The position numbers were made by a program, and so were the translations under genes. Under the pieces are notes generated by a model, which saw only the letters and a list, made by a program, of their open reading frames with translations, did no database searches and was not told the DNA's origin. Of a stretch of DNA of 64,000 nt, positions 1 to 8,513 are shown piece by piece (positions within the stretch are counted from its first letter, which is position 1; every line of letters starts with the position of its first letter). This DNA is from Gynuella sp. (GTDB taxonomy: Bacteria; Pseudomonadota; Gammaproteobacteria; Pseudomonadales; Natronospirillaceae). The stretch covers positions 1-64,000 of the forward strand of contig JANQHX010000064.1 in assembly GCA_028282465.1 (NCBI GenBank), written 5' to 3'.

Positions 1-675
1 GAAGGGCAGCTGGCGGATTACAGCCAGGTGATTGACATGCCCGGCGCTCCGATGGAACAGGTGGCAATAGCCCTGGTTAACCGAGGCATTACCAAAGGCT
101 CACAGGGGGATGTGGAAGGGCAGCTGGCGGATTACAGTCAGGTGATTGACATGCCCGGCGCCCCGATGGAACAGGTCGCAACGGCCCTGGTGAATCGAGG
201 CATTGCCAAAGGTGAACAAGGGGATGTCGAAGGGCTACTGGCGGATTACAGCCAAGTGATTGACATGCCCGGCGCTCCGATGGAACAGGTGGCAATAGCC
301 CGGGTGAATCGAGGCATTGCCAAAGGTGAACATGGTGATGTCGAAGGGGAGCTGGCGGATTACCGTCAGGTGATTGAAATGTCCGGTGCTCCGTTGGAGG
401 AGGTGGCAATAGCCCTGGTTAACCGAGGCATTACCAAAGGCCAGCAAGGGGATGTGGAAGGGCAATTGGCGGATTACAGCCAAGTGATTGAACTGCCCGG
501 CGCTCCGATGGAACAGGTAGCAATAGCCCTGGTTAACCGAGGTATTACCAAAGGCGAGCAAGGGGATGTCCCTGGGCAAGTCGATGACTATCGACGGATG
601 ATTAAAATGCCTGGTGTGCCAAAAGACTGGGTTTCTGCTGTTCAGGAGGAGTTAGATTCTTTAATCAAGAAATAA
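1..675 (+). CDS. TPR-like tandem-repeat protein, 5' end outside window
   Basis: The frame is open from base 1, so the N-terminus lies upstream; 224 residues are visible. They consist of five near-identical 38-residue units plus a degenerate sixth, each reading roughly VNRGIxKGxQGDVEGQLADY. That pattern (NRG, a Gly, GD, then ADY) resembles the two-helix tetratricopeptide repeat, normally 34 residues, with a 4-residue extension. Such repeats usually serve as protein-binding scaffolds; no partner or enzymatic domain is visible in this part. The C-terminus is short and charged, ending LIKK. A hairpin terminator follows 70 bases later. The DNA copies are nearly identical, so the number of repeats probably varies between strains. 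Assignment as a TPR protein is fairly safe, its role unknown. Confidence 0.75.
   Translation, partial: EGQLADYSQVIDMPGAPMEQVAIALVNRGITKGSQGDVEGQLADYSQVIDMPGAPMEQVATALVNRGIAKGEQGDVEGLLADYSQVIDMPGAPMEQVAIARVNRGIAKGEHGDVEGELADYRQVIEMSGAPLEEVAIALVNRGITKGQQGDVEGQLADYSQVIELPGAPMEQVAIALVNRGITKGEQGDVPGQVDDYRRMIKMPGVPKDWVSAVQEELDSLIKK
31..600 (+). repeat. Five tandem 114-bp coding repeats
   Basis: Units begin at about 31, 145, 259, 373 and 487 with a decayed one at 601, all in frame. Adjacent units differ at only a few positions, many of them silent or conservative, indicating recent duplication or gene conversion. More copies probably continue upstream of base 1. Confidence 0.9.
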
Positions 676-747
676 GCTTTTGCAGTCATCGGTACCGTTA
701 CTCGCTGGTAATTTTACAGTTAAATTAACGCCCAAAATCATTTAAAC

Positions 748-772
748 GCCGATATTGATATCGGCTTTTTTG
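748..772 (+). terminator. Rho-independent terminator after the TPR-like gene
   Basis: Seven-base-pair stem (GCCGATA with TATCGGC, loop TTGA) followed by TTTTTT at 766-771. It sits between the plus-strand repeat gene and the convergent minus-strand gene. Confidence 0.8.
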
Positions 773-787
773 TAAGCAAAACTCACC

Positions 788-1210
788 CTACCAATAGTGC
801 CCAATAGACAATCCAAAGGTTTCAATATCAGTTTTATCATAATGAATTCTCACGTCGTTATGAGTTGAAAGTAGATATCTAGCACTCAATGCGCTGTGGT
901 CATCATAATTATTTCCACTAAAATATTTTCGCGAGATTTCAAATAAAGCAGATACTTTTGCATTGGGTTTATAAATTAATTCGCTAGTGAGTTGTCCAAA
1001 TACTGGGTCAGAAACCCGTTTGCCATCTTGTAGTCCAGCTTCTAAAAATATTGATGGAATAAGTGAGTCTGTGATTTTTTTGCTGAGCCCGTAACCGCCA
1101 CTGGCTTCAACTATGCCACAGCCATTGCAATTATTTTTTGCAGATTTATAGCTTAAAAAAGTAGTACAAGAATTAGTGAAAGGGGTCAAAAAGAAACCAC
1201 TTGATCGCAT
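788..1210 (-). CDS. Hypothetical protein, barrel-like C-terminus, possibly a truncated gene
   Basis: 140 residues with no signal peptide. The second half has alternating polar and hydrophobic strands and ends in an aromatic residue (GLSIGHYW), typical of the last strand of an outer-membrane beta-barrel. A complete barrel protein would need a signal peptide and more strands, and the upstream frame closes at a stop before another start codon. I therefore suspect this is the 3' remnant of a longer gene whose 5' part was lost next to the cysI operon. The start at 1210 is only the first ATG of the open frame; no good ribosome binding site is seen. I do not recognise a family. Confidence 0.4.
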   Translation of the reverse strand: MRSSGFFLTPFTNSCTTFLSYKSAKNNCNGCGIVEASGGYGLSKKITDSLIPSIFLEAGLQDGKRVSDPVFGQLTSELIYKPNAKVSALFEISRKYFSGNNYDDHSALSARYLLSTHNDVRIHYDKTDIETFGLSIGHYW

Positions 1211-1272
1211 TTTGGATATTATGAGATCAAGTGTGTTGTGCCGAAACTCTTAAGAAAAGAGTAAGAAGTGAA

Positions 1273-1779
1273 TTAGCGTCTTCTAAAAAGGGGTTGCATT
1301 TGATCAAAGGCTACCTGATAACTTTCCGTGAAGGTTCGCAACATGTTCACAGATTTTTCAATGTCCTTGTCTTCTCTAACTTCAAAAGAAGAAATACCAC
1401 AGCGTTTCATGTAATGAAGTTGGTCGAGTAAAACATCGCCAATGGCTCTGATTTCACCTTCATAACCGAAGCGCTCTCTGAGCAATCTTGCTATGGAATA
1501 GCCACGGCCGTCGGCAAATTTTGGAAAGTTTATGGCGACAAACTCAACGTCATTGAGAAAATCTTTAATGGTGTCTGCGGTCTCGTCTGAGTCTAGCCAC
1601 ACGGCAACCTTAAGCTCAGAGCTTTTAAGTGCCTCACTATGCTTTGACCAATAGCCTGAAGGAACCATTACCTCTCCAGACAATTCAGAGATGTCACCGT
1701 CAAAGTCTTTTTCTATAAATAAGAAATTGTCTTCAACGATTGATGGGTTTGTTTCTATTTTAAGCAGCTTTCTTGGCAT
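1273..1779 (-). CDS. DUF934 family protein, sulfite-reductase accessory
   Basis: 168 residues matching the DUF934 (COG3749) family by the core FPKFADGRGYS, then LLRERFGYEGEIRAIGDVL and QLHYMKRCG. The family is almost always encoded directly behind a cysI-type sulfite reductase and is thought to assist assimilatory sulfite reduction, although its biochemical role is not established. Here its first 20 bases overlap the 3' end of cysI, so the two are surely co-transcribed and probably translationally coupled. Length is normal for the family and there is no signal peptide, consistent with a cytoplasmic protein. Confidence 0.88.
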   Translation of the reverse strand: MPRKLLKIETNPSIVEDNFLFIEKDFDGDISELSGEVMVPSGYWSKHSEALKSSELKVAVWLDSDETADTIKDFLNDVEFVAINFPKFADGRGYSIARLLRERFGYEGEIRAIGDVLLDQLHYMKRCGISSFEVREDKDIEKSVNMLRTFTESYQVAFDQMQPLFRRR

Positions 1780-3424
1780 AAACTGCCTCCTTGAATGGAT
1801 CCAGACCTAATCGACGAACAGTATCAATAAACAGTTCATCTTCAGTACGATTGCTAACGAAAGTTTCAATGATTTTGGTAATAACAGTTGGCACATCCTC
1901 AGCGTTGAAGGAAGGCCCTAAGATTTTTCCAATAGAAGCGTCATCATAGGATGATCCACCCAACGACACTTGATAAAACTCTTGGCCTTTTTTATCTACG
2001 CCGAGTATTCCAATATTCCCAATGTGATGGTGACCGCAAGCATTCATGCATCCAGAAATATTTAGGTCAATATCTCCTAAATCATAGAGGTAATCTAAAT
2101 CATCAAACTTGGCGTGAATGGCTTCAGCAATTGGAATGGACTTGGCGTTTGCCAGGGCGCAAAAATCCCCACCAGGGCAGCAGATCATGTCGGTAAGTGT
2201 GCCTACGTTTGGTGTTGCGAAACCATTGGCTTTGGCTTCTTCCCAAATTGCAGGTAAATCTGACTGTTTAACATCCGCTAAAATTAGGTTTTGCTGATGA
2301 CTGGATCTGAGTTCCCCGAAACTATATTTGTCGGCAAGTTCAGCCGCTTTTCGCATTTGCTTGCTGGTAATATCGCCAGGAGGAACACCCAGCTTTTTAA
2401 GCGACAGGGTTACAGAAGCATATCCTGATTTTTTATGAGGATTAACGTTTTTATCGAACCAGTTTTTGAAGGCTTTGCTCTCTGCAAACTTCTCAGACAG
2501 CAGTTTGTCTTGATTCTCTAACTCTTGGTATTCAGGGTCAGTAAAGTGGCCCTTAATTCGAGTGAACTCTTCTTCGGTCAATGTTGCTGGGCCGTCTTTT
2601 AGGTGCTGCCATTCTTCTTCTACAAGTTTAGAAAAAGCGTCAACGCCCATGGCTTTCACCAGAATTTTAATTCTGGCCTTGTATTTGTTATCCCGGCGAC
2701 CATTTAGGTTATAAACCCTTAGAATGGCATCCAAGTAGGTCAATAAATGTTTCCACGGTAAGAATTCATTCACCACTTCTCCGAGGATTGGCGTACGTCC
2801 AAGACCACCGCCCACTAATACTTTGAATCCAGTGTCGCCGTTTTCGTTTTTAACCAATTGCAGGCCAATGTCATGTACTTGAATGGCTGCTCGGTCAGTT
2901 TCTGTGTTGGAGTTAACGGCTATTTTGAATTTACGAGGAAGAAATGCGAATTCAGGATGGAATGTTGACCACTGGCGAATAATTTCGCACCAAGGGCGTG
3001 GGTCTTCTAATTCATTCAGCGCCACGCCTGCAAACTGGTCTGTGGTGGTGTTACGAATACAGTTTCCACTGGTCTGAATGGCATGCATTTCTACGTCAGC
3101 CAATTCAGCCAATATGTCGGGTATGGATTCTAATTTTGGCCAGTTGAGTTGTAGGTTCTGACGGGTACTAAAATGTGCATAGCCCTTGTCGTATTTATCG
3201 GTGATATCTGCAAGTCTGCGCATTTGAGTAGATGAGAATAAACCATAAGGAATGGCAATTCGCAGCATTGGGGCATGGCGTTGCACATACAGGCCGTTTT
3301 GAAGACGCAGAGGCAGGAATTCTTCGTTGGTCAGTTCGCCAGATAGGAAGCGGTCCGTTTGCTCCCTGAACTGAGCCACGCGCTCGTTCACTATGGTCTG
3401 GTCGTAATGATCGTATTTATACAT
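1760..3424 (-). CDS. cysI: Sulfite reductase hemoprotein (CysI-type)
   Basis: 554 residues, the length of the Pseudomonas-type CysI. It reduces sulfite to sulfide with six electrons using siroheme and a [4Fe-4S] cluster in cytoplasmic cysteine biosynthesis. The cluster-binding cysteines are visible as CCPGGDFC near residue 413 and GCMNACGHHH near residue 456; the substrate-side motif SGNCIRNTT lies near residue 118. The two halves show the usual pseudo-twofold repeat of ferredoxin-like and catalytic domains. It forms an operon with the overlapping DUF934 gene. The electron donor (CysJ or ferredoxin) is not in the window. Nitrite reductases of the same superfamily are the alternative, but the DUF934 partner favours sulfite. 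Confidence 0.92.
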   Translation of the reverse strand: MYKYDHYDQTIVNERVAQFREQTDRFLSGELTNEEFLPLRLQNGLYVQRHAPMLRIAIPYGLFSSTQMRRLADITDKYDKGYAHFSTRQNLQLNWPKLESIPDILAELADVEMHAIQTSGNCIRNTTTDQFAGVALNELEDPRPWCEIIRQWSTFHPEFAFLPRKFKIAVNSNTETDRAAIQVHDIGLQLVKNENGDTGFKVLVGGGLGRTPILGEVVNEFLPWKHLLTYLDAILRVYNLNGRRDNKYKARIKILVKAMGVDAFSKLVEEEWQHLKDGPATLTEEEFTRIKGHFTDPEYQELENQDKLLSEKFAESKAFKNWFDKNVNPHKKSGYASVTLSLKKLGVPPGDITSKQMRKAAELADKYSFGELRSSHQQNLILADVKQSDLPAIWEEAKANGFATPNVGTLTDMICCPGGDFCALANAKSIPIAEAIHAKFDDLDYLYDLGDIDLNISGCMNACGHHHIGNIGILGVDKKGQEFYQVSLGGSSYDDASIGKILGPSFNAEDVPTVITKIIETFVSNRTEDELFIDTVRRLGLDPFKEAVYAKKAA

Positions 3425-3633
3425 TTTACTCGTTAACTCCGGTGTATTTTGGCACCACTGGGCAAATTAGCGGCGCAGGATACAAGAACCTTCTTATTTC
3501 CCAAAGAACTAAAATTTCATATGGTCATAATTGAGTGTAATAACAATTGTTTTCTTCTTGTTGCACGGGTGTGCATGGTACAGAATGTTTTGCGCTACAT
3601 CTAAATAATAACAACTTACACAGGAGAAAACTC

Positions 3634-3741
3634 ATGGCTGGAAAGAGCATAATGACAGACTCTCAAGCCGATGCATTGGCAGCGGTCGCCGTTATTCTAA
3701 CACTGGTTGCGTGCTGTATTTTCTGGATCGCAACCGCTTAA
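3634..3741 (+). CDS. Small single-span membrane protein (35 residues)
   Basis: Starts at ATG 3634 behind a strong Shine-Dalgarno (CAGGAG, 3621-3626). The reading frame stays open 87 bases further upstream, but this internal start is far better placed. The protein is a short polar head (MAGKSIMTDSQADALA) followed by one hydrophobic helix with two cysteines (LTLVACCIFWIATA). It lies divergent to cysI, 209 bases away, so the two may share a regulatory region. I do not recognise its function; a strong ribosome site and clean hydrophobic segment argue that it is real. Confidence 0.6.
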   Translation: MAGKSIMTDSQADALAAVAVILTLVACCIFWIATA

Positions 3742-4051
3742 TATTCCTTCTCAAGATACCTTGGCTAGCCTTCTCAATTTACCTCGACTAAGTAAGGTAT
3801 CCGGCTTCAGATTTTGGTGTACTGAAGCCAAGTTTGTTAGACCCTTCACCCTTCTACGAAATTAATCACCGAACCTGAATCCAATGCTTGCGTTAATCGT
3901 AAACTAATACCAATCTCCAAAACTATTGAGTGACCGATTCATTAAATGGTCTTTACTAAAACAAATAGCACCAGTCGCTAAACCCCATTAAAGGTGCGAA
4001 CGTCAAAGCTCCTAAATTCGATAACTTTCAATATTTAAGGAATAGTAATCA
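3742..4051. other. Intergenic region with one hairpin
   Basis: No gene seen. An 8-bp hairpin lies at 3803-3829 (GGCTTCAG with CTGAAGCC, 11-nt loop) with only a weak T-rich tail, possibly ending the small-protein transcript. The rest probably carries the promoter of the TonB-dependent receptor gene. Confidence 0.5.
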
Positions 4052-6079
4052 ATGTCTCATCCATGGAAGAGATCCAGTGTCTCGTTTGTTCTGCTTCTGA
4101 GCCCGTTAGTCTTTGCAGACACCCAATCTGAAGACAATCAGGAGCCTGAAGAAAGAGAAGAAGAGGTTGTTCAAGTCGAAGGTAAAGCCTATTTCACAGA
4201 GATGGATGAAGACACTGAACGATTGATGCAAGTGCCAGGAATTGGCAATGACCCATTAGCAGCCTTGGATGCCTTACCTGGGGTTTCTCTTCAAAGTTTT
4301 GGTGAAGGGCCAGCGGTCAGAGGGTCAGCCCCAGAAGATAACCAATATTTAGTTAATGGCATGCCTGTGGGATATCTGTTTCATTTTATGGGTTACAGCA
4401 TATTTGATGAAGAATCCATTAGAAGTTTTGATCTTAAAACCGGTGCCTTTGAGGCAGATAAAGGTCAAAGTGTTGGAGCCATTTTGGATGTTGAACTCAG
4501 GGAGCCTAGAAATCAGGAATTGGGTGGGGCGATCAACCTGAGCTTTTTAAATGCCGGCGGCATTATTGAAGGCGCGATCACGGAGAACCAATCTTTTTAT
4601 GCTTCCTATCGAAAAAGCACTTTAACTTTTTTTGGCCCAATCATTACCGGCAACCAGGAAGAAGACCCTGAAAACGGCCTTATTGTCGATAAGTTTCCTG
4701 ATTCTCAAGATTACTATGGCGTTTATCATTGGGATATTAATGACAATAACGCGTTGGATATTCGAGCAATTGGTGCCCGAGATGAACTAGGGTTTGAAAT
4801 CACCGACAAAGCCGACGCTGTAAACGACGATCCAGCCTTGGAAGGGAATCTTGGACTGCTGCTGCATTTCGATAGTTTGGCAGCTGATTGGACCTCAAGA
4901 CTGGGTAGTAATGGTACATTGAAAACAACCGCCAGTTATCTCACTCTAACCGCTGATCAAACAGTTGGATCCGACAACACCGTTGAGGTTACCACTGAAG
5001 ATGTGAACCTCAAGTCAGAATACAGTCTTTTCGCATCAGACAGTCACTTGCTAGTGTTTGGCGCCGAACAACGTTATTCCAATGGTTACTATGATATTGA
5101 TCTCTTGTATCAACCTTGCAGTCGATTTGACCCAGACTGTTCATTGTCTGGTGGTATCAGAACACAAGCCAAGGGCAACGAGCAGGCAAGGTTCGATGCG
5201 ATTTATGTGAAAGATGAATGGGCAATTAATAACGCGGCCACGCTGATTTCTGGACTGAGAGCCAGTGTGGATGACTTTACTGAAGAGAGCCACCTGGAAC
5301 CCAGACTTAAATTAGAATATCGAAACAGCTACGACACCTTGTTCACTGCAGCCTATGGTAAGCATCATAAATTTCCAGAATGGGGTGATCTAATCGAAGA
5401 TTTGGGCAACCCTGATTTAAAAAATATTAAATCAACCCATTATGTTTTGGGCGTTGAGCAAGAAACATTTACGGGATGGACATTCAGTGCCGAAACTTAT
5501 TACAAGGAAATGGATGACCTAGTGATTTCCGTAGATGATGGTCGTAACTACACCAATGATGCATCCGGTGAAGCCTATGGCTTAGAGCTGTTGATTGAAC
5601 GAGCGAGCTTTAACCGACTATCGGGTTGGTTATCCATAGGCATGGCAAGAAGTAAACGTACTGATGAAATTAATGATGTAACGTCAGACTTTTCCTTAGA
5701 CAAGCCGCTGATGATTAACCTAGTCGCAAATTACCAACTGAGCGAACGATGGTCTACTGGCATAAAAGCCCAATATGAAAGTGGCGATCTAATTACCCCA
5801 ATTACCGGTGGCGAACCCTATGACAATCCCCAGTTTGCCGGTTTTTATGAACCGCAATACGGCGAACCGTTCTCTGAAAGGTTACCGGCAACTTACACCG
5901 TTGACTATCGTATTGAGTACTCAAATAATCGTAATTACACCTTCTATCTTGATGTACTAAATTTAGTAGATGTGGGCGCGGTCACCTATGACTATAATGA
6001 AGATTATTCAGAGCGTAAAAAAGTAGAAGATGAAGGTCTGGGTTTGTTGCCGATTTTAGGGTTTGAGTGGGAATTTTAA
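4052..6079 (+). CDS. TonB-dependent outer-membrane receptor
   Basis: 675 residues with a signal peptide ending near residue 23 (SPLVFA). The plug domain follows (about 60-180): PGIGNDPLAALDALPGV, then VRGSAPEDNQYLVNG. The remainder is a 22-strand-type barrel ending in an aromatic residue (LGFEWEF). Such receptors import scarce ligands across the outer membrane using TonB energy. The cargo cannot be read from sequence; there is no iron-regulation box I can identify. The protein lacks a clear N-terminal TonB box of textbook form, the acidic EEREEEVVQVEG stretch occupying that place. A DUF599 membrane protein gene follows 12 bases later and is probably co-transcribed. Confidence 0.88.
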   Translation: MSHPWKRSSVSFVLLLSPLVFADTQSEDNQEPEEREEEVVQVEGKAYFTEMDEDTERLMQVPGIGNDPLAALDALPGVSLQSFGEGPAVRGSAPEDNQYLVNGMPVGYLFHFMGYSIFDEESIRSFDLKTGAFEADKGQSVGAILDVELREPRNQELGGAINLSFLNAGGIIEGAITENQSFYASYRKSTLTFFGPIITGNQEEDPENGLIVDKFPDSQDYYGVYHWDINDNNALDIRAIGARDELGFEITDKADAVNDDPALEGNLGLLLHFDSLAADWTSRLGSNGTLKTTASYLTLTADQTVGSDNTVEVTTEDVNLKSEYSLFASDSHLLVFGAEQRYSNGYYDIDLLYQPCSRFDPDCSLSGGIRTQAKGNEQARFDAIYVKDEWAINNAATLISGLRASVDDFTEESHLEPRLKLEYRNSYDTLFTAAYGKHHKFPEWGDLIEDLGNPDLKNIKSTHYVLGVEQETFTGWTFSAETYYKEMDDLVISVDDGRNYTNDASGEAYGLELLIERASFNRLSGWLSIGMARSKRTDEINDVTSDFSLDKPLMINLVANYQLSERWSTGIKAQYESGDLITPITGGEPYDNPQFAGFYEPQYGEPFSERLPATYTVDYRIEYSNNRNYTFYLDVLNLVDVGAVTYDYNEDYSERKKVEDEGLGLLPILGFEWEF

Positions 6080-6091
6080 CAAGGGTTTGGA

Positions 6092-6784
6092 ATGCTAGGC
6101 TTTTTTGATTGGCTAGCCTTAATTTGGTTTTTAGGTCTCTGGTTTGGTTATAGTAAGTTTTCGGCCATCGAAGGCACAAAGCGCGATAGCCTAGCCAGTG
6201 TTCTTTTTGATTTCAGAAAAGACTGGATGAAGCGAATGTTGCAACGGGAGCAGCGTATATCCGATATGTCTGCGGTTGCGAATTTGGAAAGAAACGCGGC
6301 ATTTTTTGCTTCCACATCCATTTTAATAATTGCTGGTTTGCTCACGGTGTTAGCCGCATCTGAAAAAGCCATTGCTTTAATGATGTCCATCGACTTTATT
6401 GAACAACCCATCAAAGAGATTTGGCAGATAAAAATTATTTTTATCATATTGGTTTTTGTTTATGCCTTTTTTACCTTTACATGGTGCATGAGGCAATACG
6501 GCTTTTGTTCAGTACTGATTGGCTCAGCGCCATTACCTAAAGAAAATTTGCCAGATGAGTTGAAACTCAAGTTCGCAGAGCATTCAGCTGGTGTATTAAA
6601 TCAGGCGGGAAAACATTTCAATCATGGCCTTAGAGCATTTTATTTTAGTCAGGCTTTACTCGCTTGGTTTGTTGGTCCATTTTGGTTTTTTTTAGTGACC
6701 ACAATTGTGGTCGGTGTTTTATATCGGCGAGAGTTTTTATCAAAAACCTTAACTGAACTGACTCAGGCAAGAAGCTTAGAGTGA
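6092..6784 (+). CDS. DUF599 family inner-membrane protein
   Basis: 230 residues with about four hydrophobic segments (residues 5-25, 70-90, 115-135, 190-215). Features of DUF599 are visible: the N-terminal WLALIWFLGLW, then RREQR-like MLQREQRISD, and NAAFFASTSILIIAGLL. The function of the family is unknown. The gene starts 12 bases after the TonB-dependent receptor, suggesting an operon, and is followed by a strong hairpin terminator shared with the convergent gene. Confidence 0.82.
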   Translation: MLGFFDWLALIWFLGLWFGYSKFSAIEGTKRDSLASVLFDFRKDWMKRMLQREQRISDMSAVANLERNAAFFASTSILIIAGLLTVLAASEKAIALMMSIDFIEQPIKEIWQIKIIFIILVFVYAFFTFTWCMRQYGFCSVLIGSAPLPKENLPDELKLKFAEHSAGVLNQAGKHFNHGLRAFYFSQALLAWFVGPFWFFLVTTIVVGVLYRREFLSKTLTELTQARSLE

Positions 6785-6803
6785 TCACTCAGCTGATGAA
6801 CGA

Positions 6804-6834
6804 GCCTACTCTTTATGAGTAGGCGATATTATTT
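6804..6834. terminator. Hairpin terminator between convergent genes
   Basis: GCCTACTC (6804-6811), loop TTTAT, GAGTAGGC (6817-6824). It overlaps the last codons of the minus-strand gene that ends at 6813; a loose T-rich stretch follows on the plus strand. Confidence 0.65.
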
Positions 6835-7388
6835 CGAATTTCGGTAAAAATCTTTAGAATAAAATCCTGTAGATCTTCTCTCGACTGATTCAGAGAATTA
6901 TTCGCTAAGGATATTCTCACTTTAATAATTTTACCTTCTGATTCAGTAATGGCGAGATAAGATACCGTATCTAGATTTTGTCTAAGAAAAGACATTTTGG
7001 TGAACGCCGTTTTTTTACCTAGGTCATCTTCCACAATAAACTGATCTAATACCTTTACTGATTTATATTGGCCTTGTAATTCCGCATAGAAAATTTCCGA
7101 CAGTGCTAACTTGGAATAACTATTTACCAGTTGCTCGTGACTCAACTCTCTGGTTGAAGGCTTCTTTGGCCACACATAAATGTCAGCATAATGTTCTAGC
7201 TCATAAAGCTTTTCGTACCTAAGCCCGTACCCTAGATCACCTCCAAATTGCACAAAGCCTGAGTATTGATATTCCAATAAGTCTTCTGGCAAGTACTGAA
7301 CAATTTTCGGTTCAATTTGGGCAACTAAGTCTTCCGCCAGAGCGCCAAAAGAAAACAGCATAACCATACACAATATAAGTTTTTTCAT
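6813..7388 (-). CDS. Hypothetical periplasmic protein
   Basis: 191 residues from the ATG at 7388, chosen because it gives a textbook signal peptide (MKKLILCMVMLFSFGALA) and is preceded by GGGAG; the frame is open another 153 bases upstream without a better start. The mature protein is mixed alpha/beta with many Tyr and Glu residues and no motif I recognise. It is probably exported to the periplasm. It converges with the DUF599 gene and shares its terminator. Confidence 0.65.
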   Translation of the reverse strand: MKKLILCMVMLFSFGALAEDLVAQIEPKIVQYLPEDLLEYQYSGFVQFGGDLGYGLRYEKLYELEHYADIYVWPKKPSTRELSHEQLVNSYSKLALSEIFYAELQGQYKSVKVLDQFIVEDDLGKKTAFTKMSFLRQNLDTVSYLAITESEGKIIKVRISLANNSLNQSREDLQDFILKIFTEIRNNIAYS

Positions 7389-7598
7389 CGTTCTACTCCC
7401 TTTTGCTGTTGTAGAATTATGCAAATTGAATAGGGCAATCATTGGTGCTAGATCAATTAACACCCTAATTAGATACGATAGAACAAATAATTTGAGCGTA
7501 AAGCCATTTAAAAAATATGGGTAATGCTTACCAGTATTCACTTTATGGATGTAATCACGGGCTCCTGTATCGATAGCGGGACACAGTCATAGGAAGAC

Positions 7599-8480
7599 AT
7601 GATGAGAAGGCTAAACAGTTTTTTTATTTTGCTAATAGTATTTTTACAACTGAATATATCTGCAAACGCACAAGATTGGCCAACAACCTTAAAGAATGAA
7701 TGTGATTTCAAAAAAAATCATCCGGAATGGATTTGGTGTGATGATTTTGAAATTGACCGATCATCGTTTTATTTTGAAGGCCAGGTTAACCTGACTGAGT
7801 TTGTTGGAGTAGCCGACTCAAAAGCCAGCGCATATGTTTGGGAAAAAGGAGAAAAAGGGGCAGGCGGTATTCGATTGGCATTTGGACGCAATCCAGATAA
7901 ATACTTCTCCCCAGTTGATGAAGGTATTAAAAACTATCGAGAAATATATTGGCGTCATTTCGTAATGGTGCCCCTTGACTGGGGCTCTCAAGGTGCAGAT
8001 AAGTTATCCCGAGCGACTATTCTTGCCAGCCGCTCATGGTCACAGGCAATGATTGCTCATGTTTGGAGTGGGAAAGACCCAGGGCCTGAAGCCAAGCAAC
8101 TTTATATTGACCCGGCGAGAGGAACCGATGTGAACGGCAATCTAGTTACCACTAAGTACAATGATTTTCCTAATCTAAAATGGTTAGGGAAAAAACTAGG
8201 CACTACAACCATTTTTTCTAAAGAGAATTTTGGGCAATGGTTTTGTGTCGAAGCCCATGTAAGGTTAAATTCTCCTGGGCAAAATAACGGGAGTTTCAGT
8301 TTATTTATCAATAACGAGTTGGAAGTATCTAGAAAGGATTTAAATTGGATTGGAGAATTTAATGACTACGGCATTAATCAAATATATTTAGAGAATTGGA
8401 TTAATGCCGGTGCGCCCAAAAAACAAACCCGTTATTTTGATAATTTTATTGTGAGTACTGCACCCATAGGTTGTGGCTAA
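7599..8480 (+). CDS. Secreted protein with lectin/polysaccharide-lyase-like jelly-roll features
   Basis: 293 residues with a signal peptide ending near residue 24 (NISANA). The body is strand-rich and contains FCVEAHVRLNSPG and, at the end, TRYFDNFIVSTAPIG; both resemble the inner strands of concanavalin-A-like jelly-rolls found in polysaccharide lyases and laminin-G-like lectins. Two cysteines near the N-terminus (NECDFKK and IWCDDF) recur in that group. I infer a carbohydrate-binding or -degrading role in the periplasm or medium, but I cannot name a lyase family or assign catalytic residues. The gene stands alone between a promoter-sized gap and a terminator hairpin. Confidence 0.55.
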   Translation: MMRRLNSFFILLIVFLQLNISANAQDWPTTLKNECDFKKNHPEWIWCDDFEIDRSSFYFEGQVNLTEFVGVADSKASAYVWEKGEKGAGGIRLAFGRNPDKYFSPVDEGIKNYREIYWRHFVMVPLDWGSQGADKLSRATILASRSWSQAMIAHVWSGKDPGPEAKQLYIDPARGTDVNGNLVTTKYNDFPNLKWLGKKLGTTTIFSKENFGQWFCVEAHVRLNSPGQNNGSFSLFINNELEVSRKDLNWIGEFNDYGINQIYLENWINAGAPKKQTRYFDNFIVSTAPIGCG

Positions 8481-8513
8481 TCACGACGAGCGTACAGAGA
8501 TTACTCGTCGTGA
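8481..8513. terminator. Hairpin between convergent genes
   Basis: TCACGACGAG (8481-8490) pairs with CTCGTCGTGA (8504-8513) over a 13-nt loop. It starts right after the secreted-protein stop codon and overlaps the end of the convergent transporter gene, so it probably ends both transcripts. Confidence 0.6.

Noticed and set aside
1231..1431. Plus-strand 66-residue ORF
   Set aside because: Mostly antisense to the DUF934 gene and without start signals.
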